From: Rostratula benghalensis
Lineage: Eukaryota; Chordata; Aves; Charadriiformes; Rostratulidae
Reading direction: 5' to 3'
NCBI GenBank assembly: GCA_013399305.1
Contig: VXAI01000340.1
Span: forward strand, 53,895-117,894
DNA: 64,000 nucleotides
The notes beneath the pieces are model-generated. The model saw only the letters and a list, made by a program, of their open reading frames with translations. It ran no database searches and was not told the origin of the DNA. The position numbers and the translations under genes are program-made. Each line of letters starts with the position of its first letter. Positions within the stretch are counted from its first letter, which is position 1. Positions 1-11,815 of the stretch are shown here, in pieces.

Positions 1-559
1 TCAGTGCTTCAAACTAAAAAGAAACAAAACCTAGCATTGTATCGCTGAAGAAAATAACACTACCATAATATGTAAAACGTCCAGCTTCAACTTCCTGCCA
101 GAATTATTCATAATCATTAAACATAAATGATAAACGACTCTGAGTGAAAATACAGAGGTAAACAGATAATGAGAAAAGAGATATTTACATTGTGCCTATT
201 GTCTTTTAAAGTATTTTAATTGTAGATGAAAGCAGGTGGCAACAAATAACATCTTACTCTGTCTTCACTGTTTAACATGCTAATAGAGATGCCTTTCCAC
301 ACAGAGCTTTTCCACTTTGCCCTGATGTAACTCGCAGCTGCACACTGAACCATGCTCTTTCTTTTTACTGCTCCCTCCAGACTTCTCCTCTGTACTCCTT
401 CATGCAACAGCAGCAGCACCGAAAAGGAAACGCCAAACCTCTTCCTCAGACGAGGCTCTGCCATGCTCGGTCACACGTTAGCGCTCCTCTGAGCAATGGT
501 GCAGAACCTCTGCCACCCTTCTGGCCACTGTGGCAACTTACCAGGAAACTGAGAGGCAA

Positions 560-785
560 AACTCATTTGCATGCACATTTGAAAAACGCACACAGATTTG
601 AGTCAGAGAAAAATGCAGCTCTCATATTGTGGAGAGCTCAGATGTGTTCAGAGCTATAAAACCTCTGAGGAAGAAGAAAGTGGGGAGCGTTAAAGAAAAC
701 TGGCACCACTTGTCTAAAATCAATGCACATGCATGCATTGGATAGGGCCTGGAGTCGCTGCATATGCTGCAGCTTTGTGCATGCT
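560..785 (-). promoter_or_regulatory. Cluster of TGCATG / GCATGC motifs in PARP8 intron 2
   Basis: The stretch contains an Oct-like ATTTGCAT followed by GCATGC near 565-575, an ATGCATGCAT palindrome near 728-738, and another GCATGC near 778-783. Read in the direction of PARP8 transcription it gives three TGCATG hexamers, two of them overlapping. TGCATG is the RNA motif bound by RBFOX splicing factors. Function is inferred from motif density only. Confidence 0.25.
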
Positions 786-3700
786 AGATTACCACATGAA
801 ATTAGCACTGGAAAAGAGATACTCTCAGCTCTCCATGAGGAAGTATTTTATGCTTAAACTGGAGGACCCTGAGCCCGCTGAGAGGCAATGAGAAAGGCCT
901 GTTAGCTATCTGCAGCTCCTTTCATCCAAGTTTCACAGATACTGAACTCGCACAATTCCTTCCATTTGCCTGATAAACTTTTTCCTGGCAAGCAAAAGGG
1001 GTTTTCCCCCTCCCCCACATACCATTTCAGTGAAGTAGTTAATTATTTATTTTACCTGACCTGACTCCTGCTGAACAGTCCTGTGGAGCTGTGCTATCTG
1101 CCTGTCTGCCATGAGTCACTCTTGTCCTGACATGGGAGGAGAGCAGTTGTTTGGAAGCACTCGTTCGCACAGCAGGGTGCCAGGCTCTGCCCTGCAGCCA
1201 GCAGAGCTCACCGGGGCACTGTGCCACTCTCCGGTCCTGCTCTCAAACATCTCCCATCGAAGATGGTCACTTGAGGCAGATCCTGGTGCAACACTGACTG
1301 AGGTGTGGATGAGCAGCCCTCAGGGAGAGCATACGCACCAGAATTTCACCCTCTCTCCATTTACATGGTTGTGCAGGGCACAGCCCATGGCCCCTTCAAC
1401 CACACCACATTTCCTTAGCTGTATAGGTCCTGTGTGCTGAGGGCACACCTCACCCATGCTATGCCTACAGGGCAGGTAAGCAGCACAACAGGCAGACCTG
1501 ATTTTCAAGCCTGACCCTTAGAAAACCACAAATAGATAGACCCAAGTAGCCCAGCTCACAGCAGTGAAACTCCACCAGCAAGTTTGCAACAGGATGAGTC
1601 TTTCTCTGTTACTTGTATCATTATAAATCAAAGCAGAAGCCAAGGAAGGAAAACCTCAAACAGTACCATAGAGGGCAAAAAGTCACCCTCAGACAGTTAT
1701 GTTACTGTACAAATACATGAAAAGAACATTGTAATGATCCCCCAATGCAAATGCTGAACACCCTGGGAAGGTGCAGAGTAACAACGCCGTGCACCCAATG
1801 AAATGTGCATTGTTACTGATGAACTCTCAGAAGGTTTCCTGTATTTGAGGGAATGGAATTAAAATACAGTTACTGGAGACTGATTCCCAAACATCCATGA
1901 AGAGTTTTTTATAACGAATAAGTAGCCTGTAAAATGAAGAATGGGAAACCATATAAAGCAACACCTTAAAACATTTTTGGTAACGCATAAGACCATGCAA
2001 TTTTTATTGGTTCAAGCTAAAATACATTCTTACACCTGTGTAGCATCAAACATCTCTGTTCAGTCTTACTTAGGTACAACAGAAATCTCAAAAATATCAC
2101 AGGTAAAAAGGTTTTTGAACCTAAATCAGCAAACAACTCAGGCTGCAGCTGCAATTATTTCAGCAGTGATTTTTTTTTCTAGCCACCCACATATTGTGCA
2201 CCAAAAACAGAATAACTAACAGCAATGAACATGTGATCATTCTGATTAACAGTCTCGAGGACCCACTGTTAGTTTGGTGAAACTTCCCAAAAACCAAAAC
2301 AAGCACTTCAGGATACACGTATGATCTGAAAAGAACGGGGAGGTAAGCGATCTGTAGCTGCTCTACGTTGTTAACTTGCACTATACAGTTTTTTAATACC
2401 AACCACTTCACGTCTGTCTGCTTCAACAATATGAACACAACACATAGCAGGTTTTACCAGAATTAATCAGTATGCAGAGCACCTCTGGAAAACAAAAGGC
2501 CCGAAAAAGCAAGGCTGAAAAATGCCAAGATGGGAAGGAATGGAAAGACAACTGTAATGAGCCTATACTCTCCAGCAGCGCGACCAAAATGGAAGTGGTC
2601 AGGGTTGATGGCATCTCAAGGAGGAGTGCAGTGGTGGTATTTCCTGTGAGACAAGACCTTCCTTGTGCCAGAAGGATCCTGTGGGAACATCTATGTTGCA
2701 CACAGACAGAGATGTGCTCTGTCAAGCTCACACTAGCACCAAAAATGAAAAAAGAGAAAGCTGCAGTGTCTTGGCTAGTACCTTTGTCCATGGGGTTGCA
2801 CCACATGCAGACCCGAGACTCGGGTGCCACACTGCTGAGAGCACCTGTTTGCTATGTGGTAAAACTTCTCAAGTCTCTGTGATTTCAGACATATCTGCCC
2901 CATTTTGGTGCCATGTCACCCCTCTTCATACATACCGTTCCCAAAGAACATAGTTTATATTTCACTTTATCATCTTCCATGAAACTTGTCCTTACCTGTA
3001 ACCTAACATGCAGCACAAATAATGTGTAATTTCACTTTGGTATGTAAGTAATCACGCATATATTAAACTCTATATTAAACTCTTCCACTAGGAGTCAATG
3101 AAGATAACATACTGCATTTATATTTAGCTTTGCTCTATTTAAACTTCCTTAACAAGATGAATATAATTATAGACTTGTCCTCAGTGCTGTGAGTTGGCAC
3201 GACTTTACTGAATTCCATGGCAATTTGTCAATTTAAATTAGCTCAGAATATGGTAATAATGTAACATCACGTAACGTACAACAGAGAAATAACCTGGGAC
3301 AAAATACAGATGGGGATGTGATGCAAGATACCAAAGTAATGGTGAAACACTTATTAATACCAGCAATTTGTGATGACTTGCTCAGCACTTTTGTCAAAAG
3401 TTCTGCAACTGCTACATTCTGGAAACGTGCTCTAGAAATTGCCATGCCAGAGAAGACATGCCACCTTTCACCAGGGTCTTTCAGCCAGAGACTTGACCCA
3501 CTGTGCTGTCAGCTGGTGATGCCTTACTAATAGGGGAAATGAGGAAGAACTTTGTAACCAGGGTAAAAGCTTTTCTTGGCCCTAAATGATGATCATTTTA
3601 TATCCTCTGTGAGTGAAATCAATAGCTTTTGTAATTTTTATCTTGACTCATGAAACTGCAACTCCTGCTCTCCTCACAGACAGCCAATGCCTAATCCACT

Positions 3701-5595
3701 GGGAAGCCAGCATCTTCCAGGCATCTATGTCTGCCTTGAAGCAGTCAGTGTTAAATGTAAGATATATTTACACTCCATATCTTGGCATATTTGTTGTCCT
3801 TGACAAAGGTCAGTTTTTAGCTGAACTACCGGATGAATGTGTTTCTTCATGCCTTAAAATAAAATCATACCCGTTTATGAAGTAGTGTTTTTTAATATCT
3901 AGTTATTGATGTTTAAACACAGAAACAGTATAGTAAGCAATTATTCATCACCAGAGAGGCAATTTAAAACAAATAAAAGCTTATTAATAAAATATAGAAT
4001 CAGGTACAGAAAGAGCCTGAAGTCTCCCTCCACTCATCCTCTCCCTATAGTGTAGGGAGAATGCATTTCTTGTAATTCATTCAATATAGCTAAAACAACA
4101 ACAAAAAAACAACTAGAATTTCTCAAAATTTATAATTTTAAATAACACCTCAATCAACAAATAAAATATCACAGGCAAAACATGGAGCTGTCAATGTCCT
4201 TAGATTACTCAGTAAAATACATTAAACAAGAAGAGCTGAAGAGGTAGCTGCTAATCCCATGCAATTTTACTTCAGTAATGAAGGTGGGACAGCTTTAAAC
4301 AACACTGTAGTTTGGTGTAAAAAATCCAACAGCTAAACCTGGCACAGGAAACATGAAGAAAGCAGGACTGTACACCAAAGGCCAGCTGCTCTTATTTTGT
4401 GGGGTAAAAAGAAGAAAAAAAATTATAGTCACATAGGTCTGCTAAAGGCAAGCAAGCTTGCATCTTCGGTAGGCTGATTATTGTGACTCTACTTCATACT
4501 CTAGAGACCAGTACTAAATTAATTTTAAACTTCTGTTGGTCTGAGTTAACACAAATAGTATATGCCCAAGAAGATTCTTGCAGAGGTTATGTTCCTCCCA
4601 TTGCTACCTAAACATATGCAGTTTCACTCTGCTTGTCATCCACGGACAAAATTTGAGTCCTTCTTCAAAATATAAGCCTCTAAAATCCCACTACTGCAAT
4701 ATTACGGCAAGCCGAACAAGCCTTTTTCTATAGGATAATTAGAAGTCTTCATTGAAAAATAATTGTAACTTAAAAGAAAAGAATTAATAACCTGTTTTCA
4801 CTTGTAACTCCATTAGAGCTACAACCACGGACAATAGATTTCATGTAATATTCATAGAACTGTATTAAAGCAGTAGAAGACTACCTTAATTTATAGAATT
4901 CCCTATCTGTAAGGGAAGGCTGCTGATAGTGTCCACATCCAAATATAAGTTTTCTGGAAGTTTTTAATACTTTAAGGTTACATTTTTTGGCCTGAAATAC
5001 CAAAATAAAACTCCTTTTTTGTTGTTGTTTTTTAATGTTTCCATTGTTCTGCACAAATATATACTGCAATGAACAGATTTCACACAGTTTTGATCTGGAC
5101 AAAGTCAATATATTAATTTTAGGTGTTTTCACAGAATAGTCCTCATGAAGAAATCATAATTTCTATTTCATTTAATGGTTATACCTACAAAGAGCTCTGA
5201 AGCCATTTTGGAACTCAGCTTAAGATTTAATACTGATTCTGAGTGAGTGACAGGAAAAGAGGTTTTCATGTGGCCTAGTAAATTACGTTCTTAGAAGAGG
5301 ACTCTGTGACAACCAGGTTTTCAGATGCTAAGGCTAAAAAGACAGAGGAAGAAAAGCATGTTTTTGACAATTGACTTCTGTCTGTGACCTCTGCAACACT
5401 AGGGTCTTGGTAAGAACGCATGACAGCAAGCTTTTTTCCTTGGATAAACTGCAGCTCTCCCACCATCCAGGAAAATGCTCAAAAATTACAATATATCTGC
5501 AAAGATGGCAGAAAACAGAACTCTGGTCTTCATAGCTCTCTCCCTTCCCCCTATTGAAAAAAATCACCTGGATTGACATTCACAAGGAGTAATTA

Positions 5596-5705
5596 GGGCC
5601 AAATGAAAATTCAGCAGTATTGCTGTGGGCCCAAGTGAGCTCTGTTACCTCTGTCACATCAGTGGAATTACTCTGGATTCACACAGCTGTAATTGAGACC
5701 GAAGT
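5596..5705. repeat. Possible remnant of an ancient amniote retroposon
   Basis: Phrases such as a GGGCC start, a GTGGAATTACTCTGGATTCACAC core and a GTAATTGAGACC end resemble a diverged dispersed element that I associate with bird, turtle and crocodile genomes. I cannot name the family with confidence. The match is by eye and has no clear boundaries. Confidence 0.25.
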
Positions 5706-5877
5706 GCTTCCTGGTTTTAACACCTTTACCAACCCCATGTCCTAGTCTGACAGAAGAGCATCGTAATTATTTTCATATTTTGCTATATGTATGATTATTA
5801 TGGGGGTGAAAATTCACCACCACAGATGAAGTTTTCAACATTAAGGAAAAAGAATAACTGAGAATGAGCAATACCAC

Positions 5878-5900
5878 AAAAAAAAAAAAAAAAAAAAAAA
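5878..5900 (+). repeat. Poly-A tract (23 A)
   Basis: An uninterrupted A run in PARP8 intron 2. It reads as poly-T in the PARP8 transcript direction. No adjacent retroposon body is recognisable. Confidence 0.95.
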
Positions 5901-8900
5901 TCTACCATTTGCAAAAAAGCTAATGACCTGGAATACCATGTCTAACCCACAGGCTATTTTTAATGCTTGAGAGCAAATGCTGTCTGTCACAAACACCTGA
6001 TTGAGTAGAAGCATAACAATCAAACAGTTTGATTCTTAAAATACAAAAAGTTCTTACCTGTAAACATAAAACGCAACATTCTTTTAAAACAACAGGATGC
6101 CAAAGTGGCAACCTGTAATATATTAGGTGAAATGCAGAATGATACACAGTCTGAAAGAAACTTCTTTAATTACATACTTCTCTCTGCAAATGACATATCA
6201 CCATTTTTTTGCACTCTCTTTTGGCAAACAGCATATGTCATTACACAGGAGACACGCTGTTGCCCCTTTTATTTCTGATCAATGCCTCAAAGGTGGCAGG
6301 AGATGTCCAGAGGGTTTGCTAGTTTCTTTGAGCTTCTTCTTTGCCCTCAGTTCTTTGCTCCAGACAGGCTCCCACTGAGCACTACAGAAGTCTCCCTCGG
6401 AAGAAGTGATTCAGCTCAACCCTAATTGCCAGGATGCACCACAGTCTTCTACAACAGTCAGGAGAAACTAAAGCCTTCTGCAGGGCTCAGGCAGGTACTC
6501 TGCCTTCAAGACAGCTACAGAAAGATGTGCATCCTCCAGCCTTTACCCAAGACTGTTTTCTGCCTGTTACCTTACGTGAGCATGTGACAAACCACCACTT
6601 ATTCCCACGGGATTACGTTGTGCCAAAAGCATGTGGGATGGTGCTTAGCCCTTGCAGTAGGGGAACACAATGTCAGACATAAACCTCCCTGGAGATGATG
6701 GGTCCTCCCAGGAGAAGTCTGACTCATAAAAGCAACAATTGTTCCCAGTCCTTAGGCGAGGCTCTTTCCTGCTCTCCCTCCCATAGAAATAGGCTGGATG
6801 CAATCTTGTGTGAGTGTGCAGAAGGCTGTCAGGGGAATGAGATGTTATTTCTGTACCTGGTTTAGTCCCTCTTCTTTCAGTCAGATTTTCTAGCTGCTGT
6901 TGCACAGGATAGTGAGCTTACCTTTATGAGTCGATTTTAACCTCTGAAAGGGAGCTGCTTTTACTCAGATGAGGCCAGCTCAATGAAACATGTGTAAAAA
7001 TCTTCACCTTCCTTGAGCAAGGAGGACATTCATTGTTAGAGCTGTTCTCTTCAATGGGATTTATTTAATGCCAAGGCAGAATTATACATTTAAGTTTTTC
7101 TAGGTTTACTCACATTCCATCCCTTTTTTTAGTTTTAATTGTAACTAAATCAGACTCTCCCAGCAGTATAACATTTACTTTCCCTCTAGGTGCTGAAGCT
7201 TATTAAAAGAGGTATTTTGACTCTGAGTGATTAGACTGTGACTCAAATGAGAATTCATATACTGCACAGGAATCCATGGGAAAAATATGTCAACAGGTAT
7301 CCTCAGCTCTTTATTTATGAGCAATGAAAAATAACGGAAATTATTTGAGACTAACAGGAAAAGCCAGAAATGGCATTAGTCCCAATACAGAGAAAAGTGA
7401 TCTAAATTAATTTTGTCAGAGTGAACTCCGCTTTGAAATTTATTTGTCTTATCACATTAATACTTTAACAATGACAGCCTACATGTCTATTTTTAGGTAC
7501 TTATTATGTTAAAATACGTGATGAAAGCAGAGAAAGAAGAAGTTACTGAAAAAGCTTTCTGTAAAGACATTCAAACACTCTTCCCAGTTCTGTGCTGGTG
7601 AACCGTTCAAACAACAGAGCATACATTTGTAGAACAAAAACACCTGCATACAGATTGTGATGCTCTTAAAAAGTGCTAAGCAACGCACAGTAATACTGAG
7701 ACCACTACATGGTGTGGGAGTTTGGCACTTCTGGTAACTAGGCCATTCATTTAAGTGCCTAAGAACACGCTTTTCTCACGGAAAGGTAGACGTTCACAAT
7801 TTGAATGTATTGTTCTTAGTACAGTGTGCAGCTAAAAGAGAAGAGCCACTCACTTCACTAGACCAGTAAGAGATCTCCACAAGACCACGCTCTCCCTGAA
7901 GTACATGATTTATACAGGAATCAGTGATGGGGACTCTGTCAATTTCAGACAGCACTGATTTTCTAACAGCAGGATGAGAAGGATCTGTTAGATACAAGAC
8001 CATCAAAAAAGGGCAAGCTCAGTAAGACTGTGAGTAGAATGGTGTTGATTTTGTTTTTCACAAACTCTCAACATTGCATTTTTTTACGTTGACTTTTTTA
8101 TTATAGTGCTCTACTAGATCTCTTTTTTAGGATGAATCATTTGTTAAAGCACACCTACTGAATTTCTTGTACTATTTAACAAAAAACTATCTATCTACAG
8201 GAATGTATGGGTAGGTTTCATGTACGTACTACACACTGCCAATGCTAAAATGTAGTACAAAGTCAGAATGGGTATGTTATCAGGAATTCATAGAATGGAA
8301 AATGCTTGTCTTAAAGAGAGATTTTAAAACTGAAACTTAATTAATACATGGCACAAAACTGTTTCTTAAAAGTACCCAGAGCTGTATTCAACATCACTTC
8401 ATCTACAGAATCTTTAATGAAAAAATTAAAATCATTGAGTTTGCCATGTTATATAGAAACTAGATTCCTGTCTCATATCACAGATTTCTCTCCCAGGAAA
8501 TAATACAGTCCCAGGAAAAAATGCTATGCTGTATTTGATAGGAAAGTTAAAATTGAAAGACTGTGTACAATTTTCCAGGTATTTTGAAAGAGTAATAAAC
8601 AGTAGTTGCCTAAGTACAAGCCATGTAACTAGTATTCACCCTTCTCTTACTCTAATAGAGGTATATCTTAGGAACGTAATTACATATTTAATAGCGTAAA
8701 CACAAAGTTAAGCACAGCCATCAACAAAAGAAAATGAAATGAATGGTGCTTGTGCCAGCCCTTCCCAAGCCCTGTATAAATCCAATTCCAGCTAAACTAA
8801 AAACATTCAGAGCAATGGATTCCATAAAAATCATCTTCTTAAATCATACTTTCATGGACACTTTTCATTTTATGCAAGTCACCACTGCTTCCAAAAGGAA

Positions 8901-9022
8901 CAGTTTAACCTTCTCTTCCCCAAATGTTGCATAGACAGTAGATGCACTGCCATGCAATGAACCCGACAGAGGAACTAGCTTAAAACTAACCTATCCAAAA
9001 AAGGCTGGTCTTAAACCAGATC

Positions 9023-9312
9023 ATGGAATCATAGAATGGTTAGAGTTGGAAGGGACCTTAAAGATCACCAAGTTCCAACCTCCCTGCCATGGGCAGGGAC
9101 CAGGTTACTCAAAGCTCCATCCAGCTTGGCCTTGAACGTGTCCAGGGATGGGGCATCCACAACTTCCCTGGGCAATCTGTTCCAGTGCTTCACCACCTTC
9201 ACAGGAAAGGATTTCTTTCTATTATCTAATCTAAATCTCCCCTCTTCCAATTTAAAGTCGTTACCCCTTGTCCTGTCACTACACTCCCTGACAGAGTCCC
9301 TCTCCAGATCAC
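9023..9312 (-). mobile_element. CR1 LINE 3' fragment
   Basis: The plus strand shows the reverse complement of a CR1 3' end: ATCATAGAATGG, then GTTGGAAGGGACC, then the AAGTTCCAACCTCCCTGCC-like block. On the minus strand 9250-9065 an open frame still encodes the C-terminus of the CR1 reverse transcriptase polyprotein, with the characteristic HWNRLPREVVDAPSLDTFK stretch. The element is 5'-truncated, as most CR1 copies are, and lies in PARP8 intron 2 in the same sense as the gene. The left boundary is set by the tail repeat; the right boundary is approximate. Confidence 0.93.
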
Positions 9313-10260
9313 TTTGGAAAGGAAATAAAAAAAGAAAATGTTCAGAAAAGTATTCTATTTTGATATTTTCTGATAGACAAAGGTTTTCAGATTAAAAATT
9401 GTTTTTCATTCTCCCCTTCCTCTTTTCCTACAGCATATATACACTTAAAAGAAATTTTAAGATAAAAACACTCATCAATTAGCCCCAAACCATTTTTATT
9501 CACAGCTATTTTGTACTGAAGACTTTTAGCACTACAAGAGTGACATCAGAATTTCAAAATTATCTCTCATGTATCAGTTTTATTTAATTCATGTACAAAG
9601 CAATAGGGCAAACCATTAGCGTGAGGGGGGAAAAAAAAGGTTATCTGCATCTATTTATCATGGAGTAGTTCAAACATCTGGTGGACATAATGCGCTAGGA
9701 CTGCAGATAGTGTTTTTTGTCTCAACAAAGCCACAAGAAATTTAGGTACTCTTTCAGAGGCATGGCTCCCCAGCTGTGAAATATTTCACTGCTACAGTGA
9801 GGTGGGAATTAATTCATCAGTTAACATGAGAATTTCTGATACTGCAATATTAAGGACGATGTGAAACCTCTAGAATAGGAAACAAAAAGCCAAATATTTA
9901 AAATCAAAACAGTTAACATTCTGGCATTATTTTAAGCAAAAAACCCCAATTACTTCAGACCAAAATTCAACTTTCCTTGCTTTTTTGGAACTGCCATTCT
10001 TATAATCATTGCACCAAACTACAGAAAGTAGAACACAAGTGTCCACTGTGCAAACAGGAGATAGGAATTTTGCTGACAAAATTAACGCGTTCAGTTTTTA
10101 CAGGTCTTATCTAGTTTCTTTACAATAGGCTGCAGTATAAGATCTATTTTCATGCACAGCCTTATTGTCATCGTCCCCTGCCGCCAATGGGAGTTAAGTA
10201 CATTTTTGAATAAAGAGGTATTTATTTCAGGACTCATATGGTGTCCTTGTTTAGCCTCAG

Positions 10261-10291
10261 AAAAAAAAAAAAAAAAGAAAAAGAAAAAAAA
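10261..10291 (+). repeat. A-rich low-complexity tract
   Basis: A run of 16 A followed by GAAAAAG and further A runs, then AACCC repeats to about 10307. It is a simple repeat in PARP8 intron 2. Confidence 0.9.
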
Positions 10292-11189
10292 ACCCAAACC
10301 CAAAACAACAAGGTGCTGAGAAGAACACTAAAAAAAGGAAATATTTTTTTTTTTCAGCACAACCAAGCACTGCTTCTGTGTAAACCATGTCAAATGGCAT
10401 ATGAAGTGGAAATAACTTCAGGGCATCACGCATTTTTATTTGAAAAATGATAGATCAGCAGTTCTGTTCAGTCTGCACAGTTTCTGGAGGAGCAATGTTT
10501 CATACAGATCCAGAAAAAAGGGAAAAAGGAAACAAAAGATTATTTTTAAAAAGTATAAGAACTTGATGCATTCACACTTTAATATCCTTTTTAGATCCTG
10601 CAGTAAAAAACATAAAAAATCCAGCCATTTCTGATATTCTGCCAGATACAAAGAAGAGTAAATCTTGCACAGTCACAGCACCCAAATGAACACCTTTATA
10701 AGAAATCTATCACTCTACTTAGTGCTTTCTGACAATTAAATTAAAAATTAATTATCACATTGATAAACAATCTGCCCCATATGTAGTGCTTACATTATGC
10801 ACAGATATGTGCTTTCACTAATAAATTGCTACTTAGAACCTTCCCAAACTAGGAGGCACCTCTGCAGTGTCAAACAACTCAAATTGTTTGGCAGTGTGAA
10901 TGCAGTGCTTTTATTTTAAAAAAGAGAAGTATAGTGAAATACAGTCCTAAAGGTTTAACTTAGCTACGTAGGTAAAGGATTACTTATGATAATTCACACA
11001 ATATAAATGTGTCTGTACTTAAAGAGAATATTCCCTTCTAACTTTTCAAGAAAAATCCTGCAAATGCAGTATCTCCCTTGAAGAGTATTTATGCCCATCT
11101 AGTGATCCTTTGCATATAGATTATTTACACAATACAATAGCTTACTATCACCTAAAGGTCAAATGTTGGAACAAGTGTCTATATCATAT

Positions 11190-11378
11190 ATCATAGAATC
11201 ATTCAGGTTGGAAGACTCCCTTGGGATCATCGAGTCCAACCATCTGCCCTACTCTACAAATTCCTCCCCTACACCATATCTCCCAACACCACATCTAAAC
11301 AACTCTTAAACACATTCAGGGATGGGGACTCAACCACCTCCCTGGGCAGCCTAATCCAGTGTCTGACCACTATGTGAA
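11190..11378 (-). mobile_element. CR1 LINE 3' fragment, diverged subfamily
   Basis: The plus strand begins ATCATAGAATCATTCAGGTT, the reverse complement of a CR1 tail whose subfamily differs from the copy at 9.0 kb. It continues through GGGATCATCGAGTCCAACC and GGGATGGGGACTCAACCACC to CTGGGCAGCCTAATCCAGTG. No usable open frame remains. It is 5'-truncated and embedded in PARP8 intron 2; the right end is approximate. Confidence 0.9.
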
Positions 11379-11734
11379 GAATAAAAATAATAGTTCTCAG
11401 TTGGTTTCCCTGGAACCTCTGTACTTGAACGAAAGCTAATTCATGCCCTCAGGGTTTGGTTCGGCACTTTACTGTGGGAATACAAGTTAACTCCACTGAA
11501 GTGGTGACAAATGTGCTCCAGATCAGGCCTATCTATTTGGATTGATCTGCAGAGTGGTTATGTACTACCTCAATATTTGAATAGTGCTAATGTACAAAGA
11601 GGCTGTGCAATCAATCCAAGCAACGGGGAAAAATCTAAGATAAAGACAGAGAAGCTGGCCTAAAGAAGAAAAATCTCACACAGATAAACTTGAACAGTTT
11701 AAAGAGCAAACACATATAAAGCTTAGGTCCTCAT

Positions 11735-11815
11735 CATAACTGAATAATGCTGACACACTGACTTCCATGGACTTAACATTAATTTATTGAGAACCTGGCT
11801 CTGAGTTTGTAAATG
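11735..11815. repeat. Possible remnant of an ancient amniote retroposon
   Basis: The segment containing CTGACTTCCATGGACTTAAC and GAGAACCTGGCTCTGAG resembles a diverged dispersed repeat of the same general type as the candidate at 5.6 kb. The call is by pattern memory only, and the family is not named. Confidence 0.22.

Noticed and set aside
5920..6147. Minus-strand frame ending at a good donor (CAG/GTAAGAA near 6056)
   Set aside because: The donor is convincing alone, but the upstream sequence has no PARP8 similarity and no clear acceptor in the right phase.
7794..8006. A 70-codon minus-strand frame considered as PARP8 exon 3
   Set aside because: It does not match the conserved PARP8 sequence that follows exon 2, and the splice phase does not fit.
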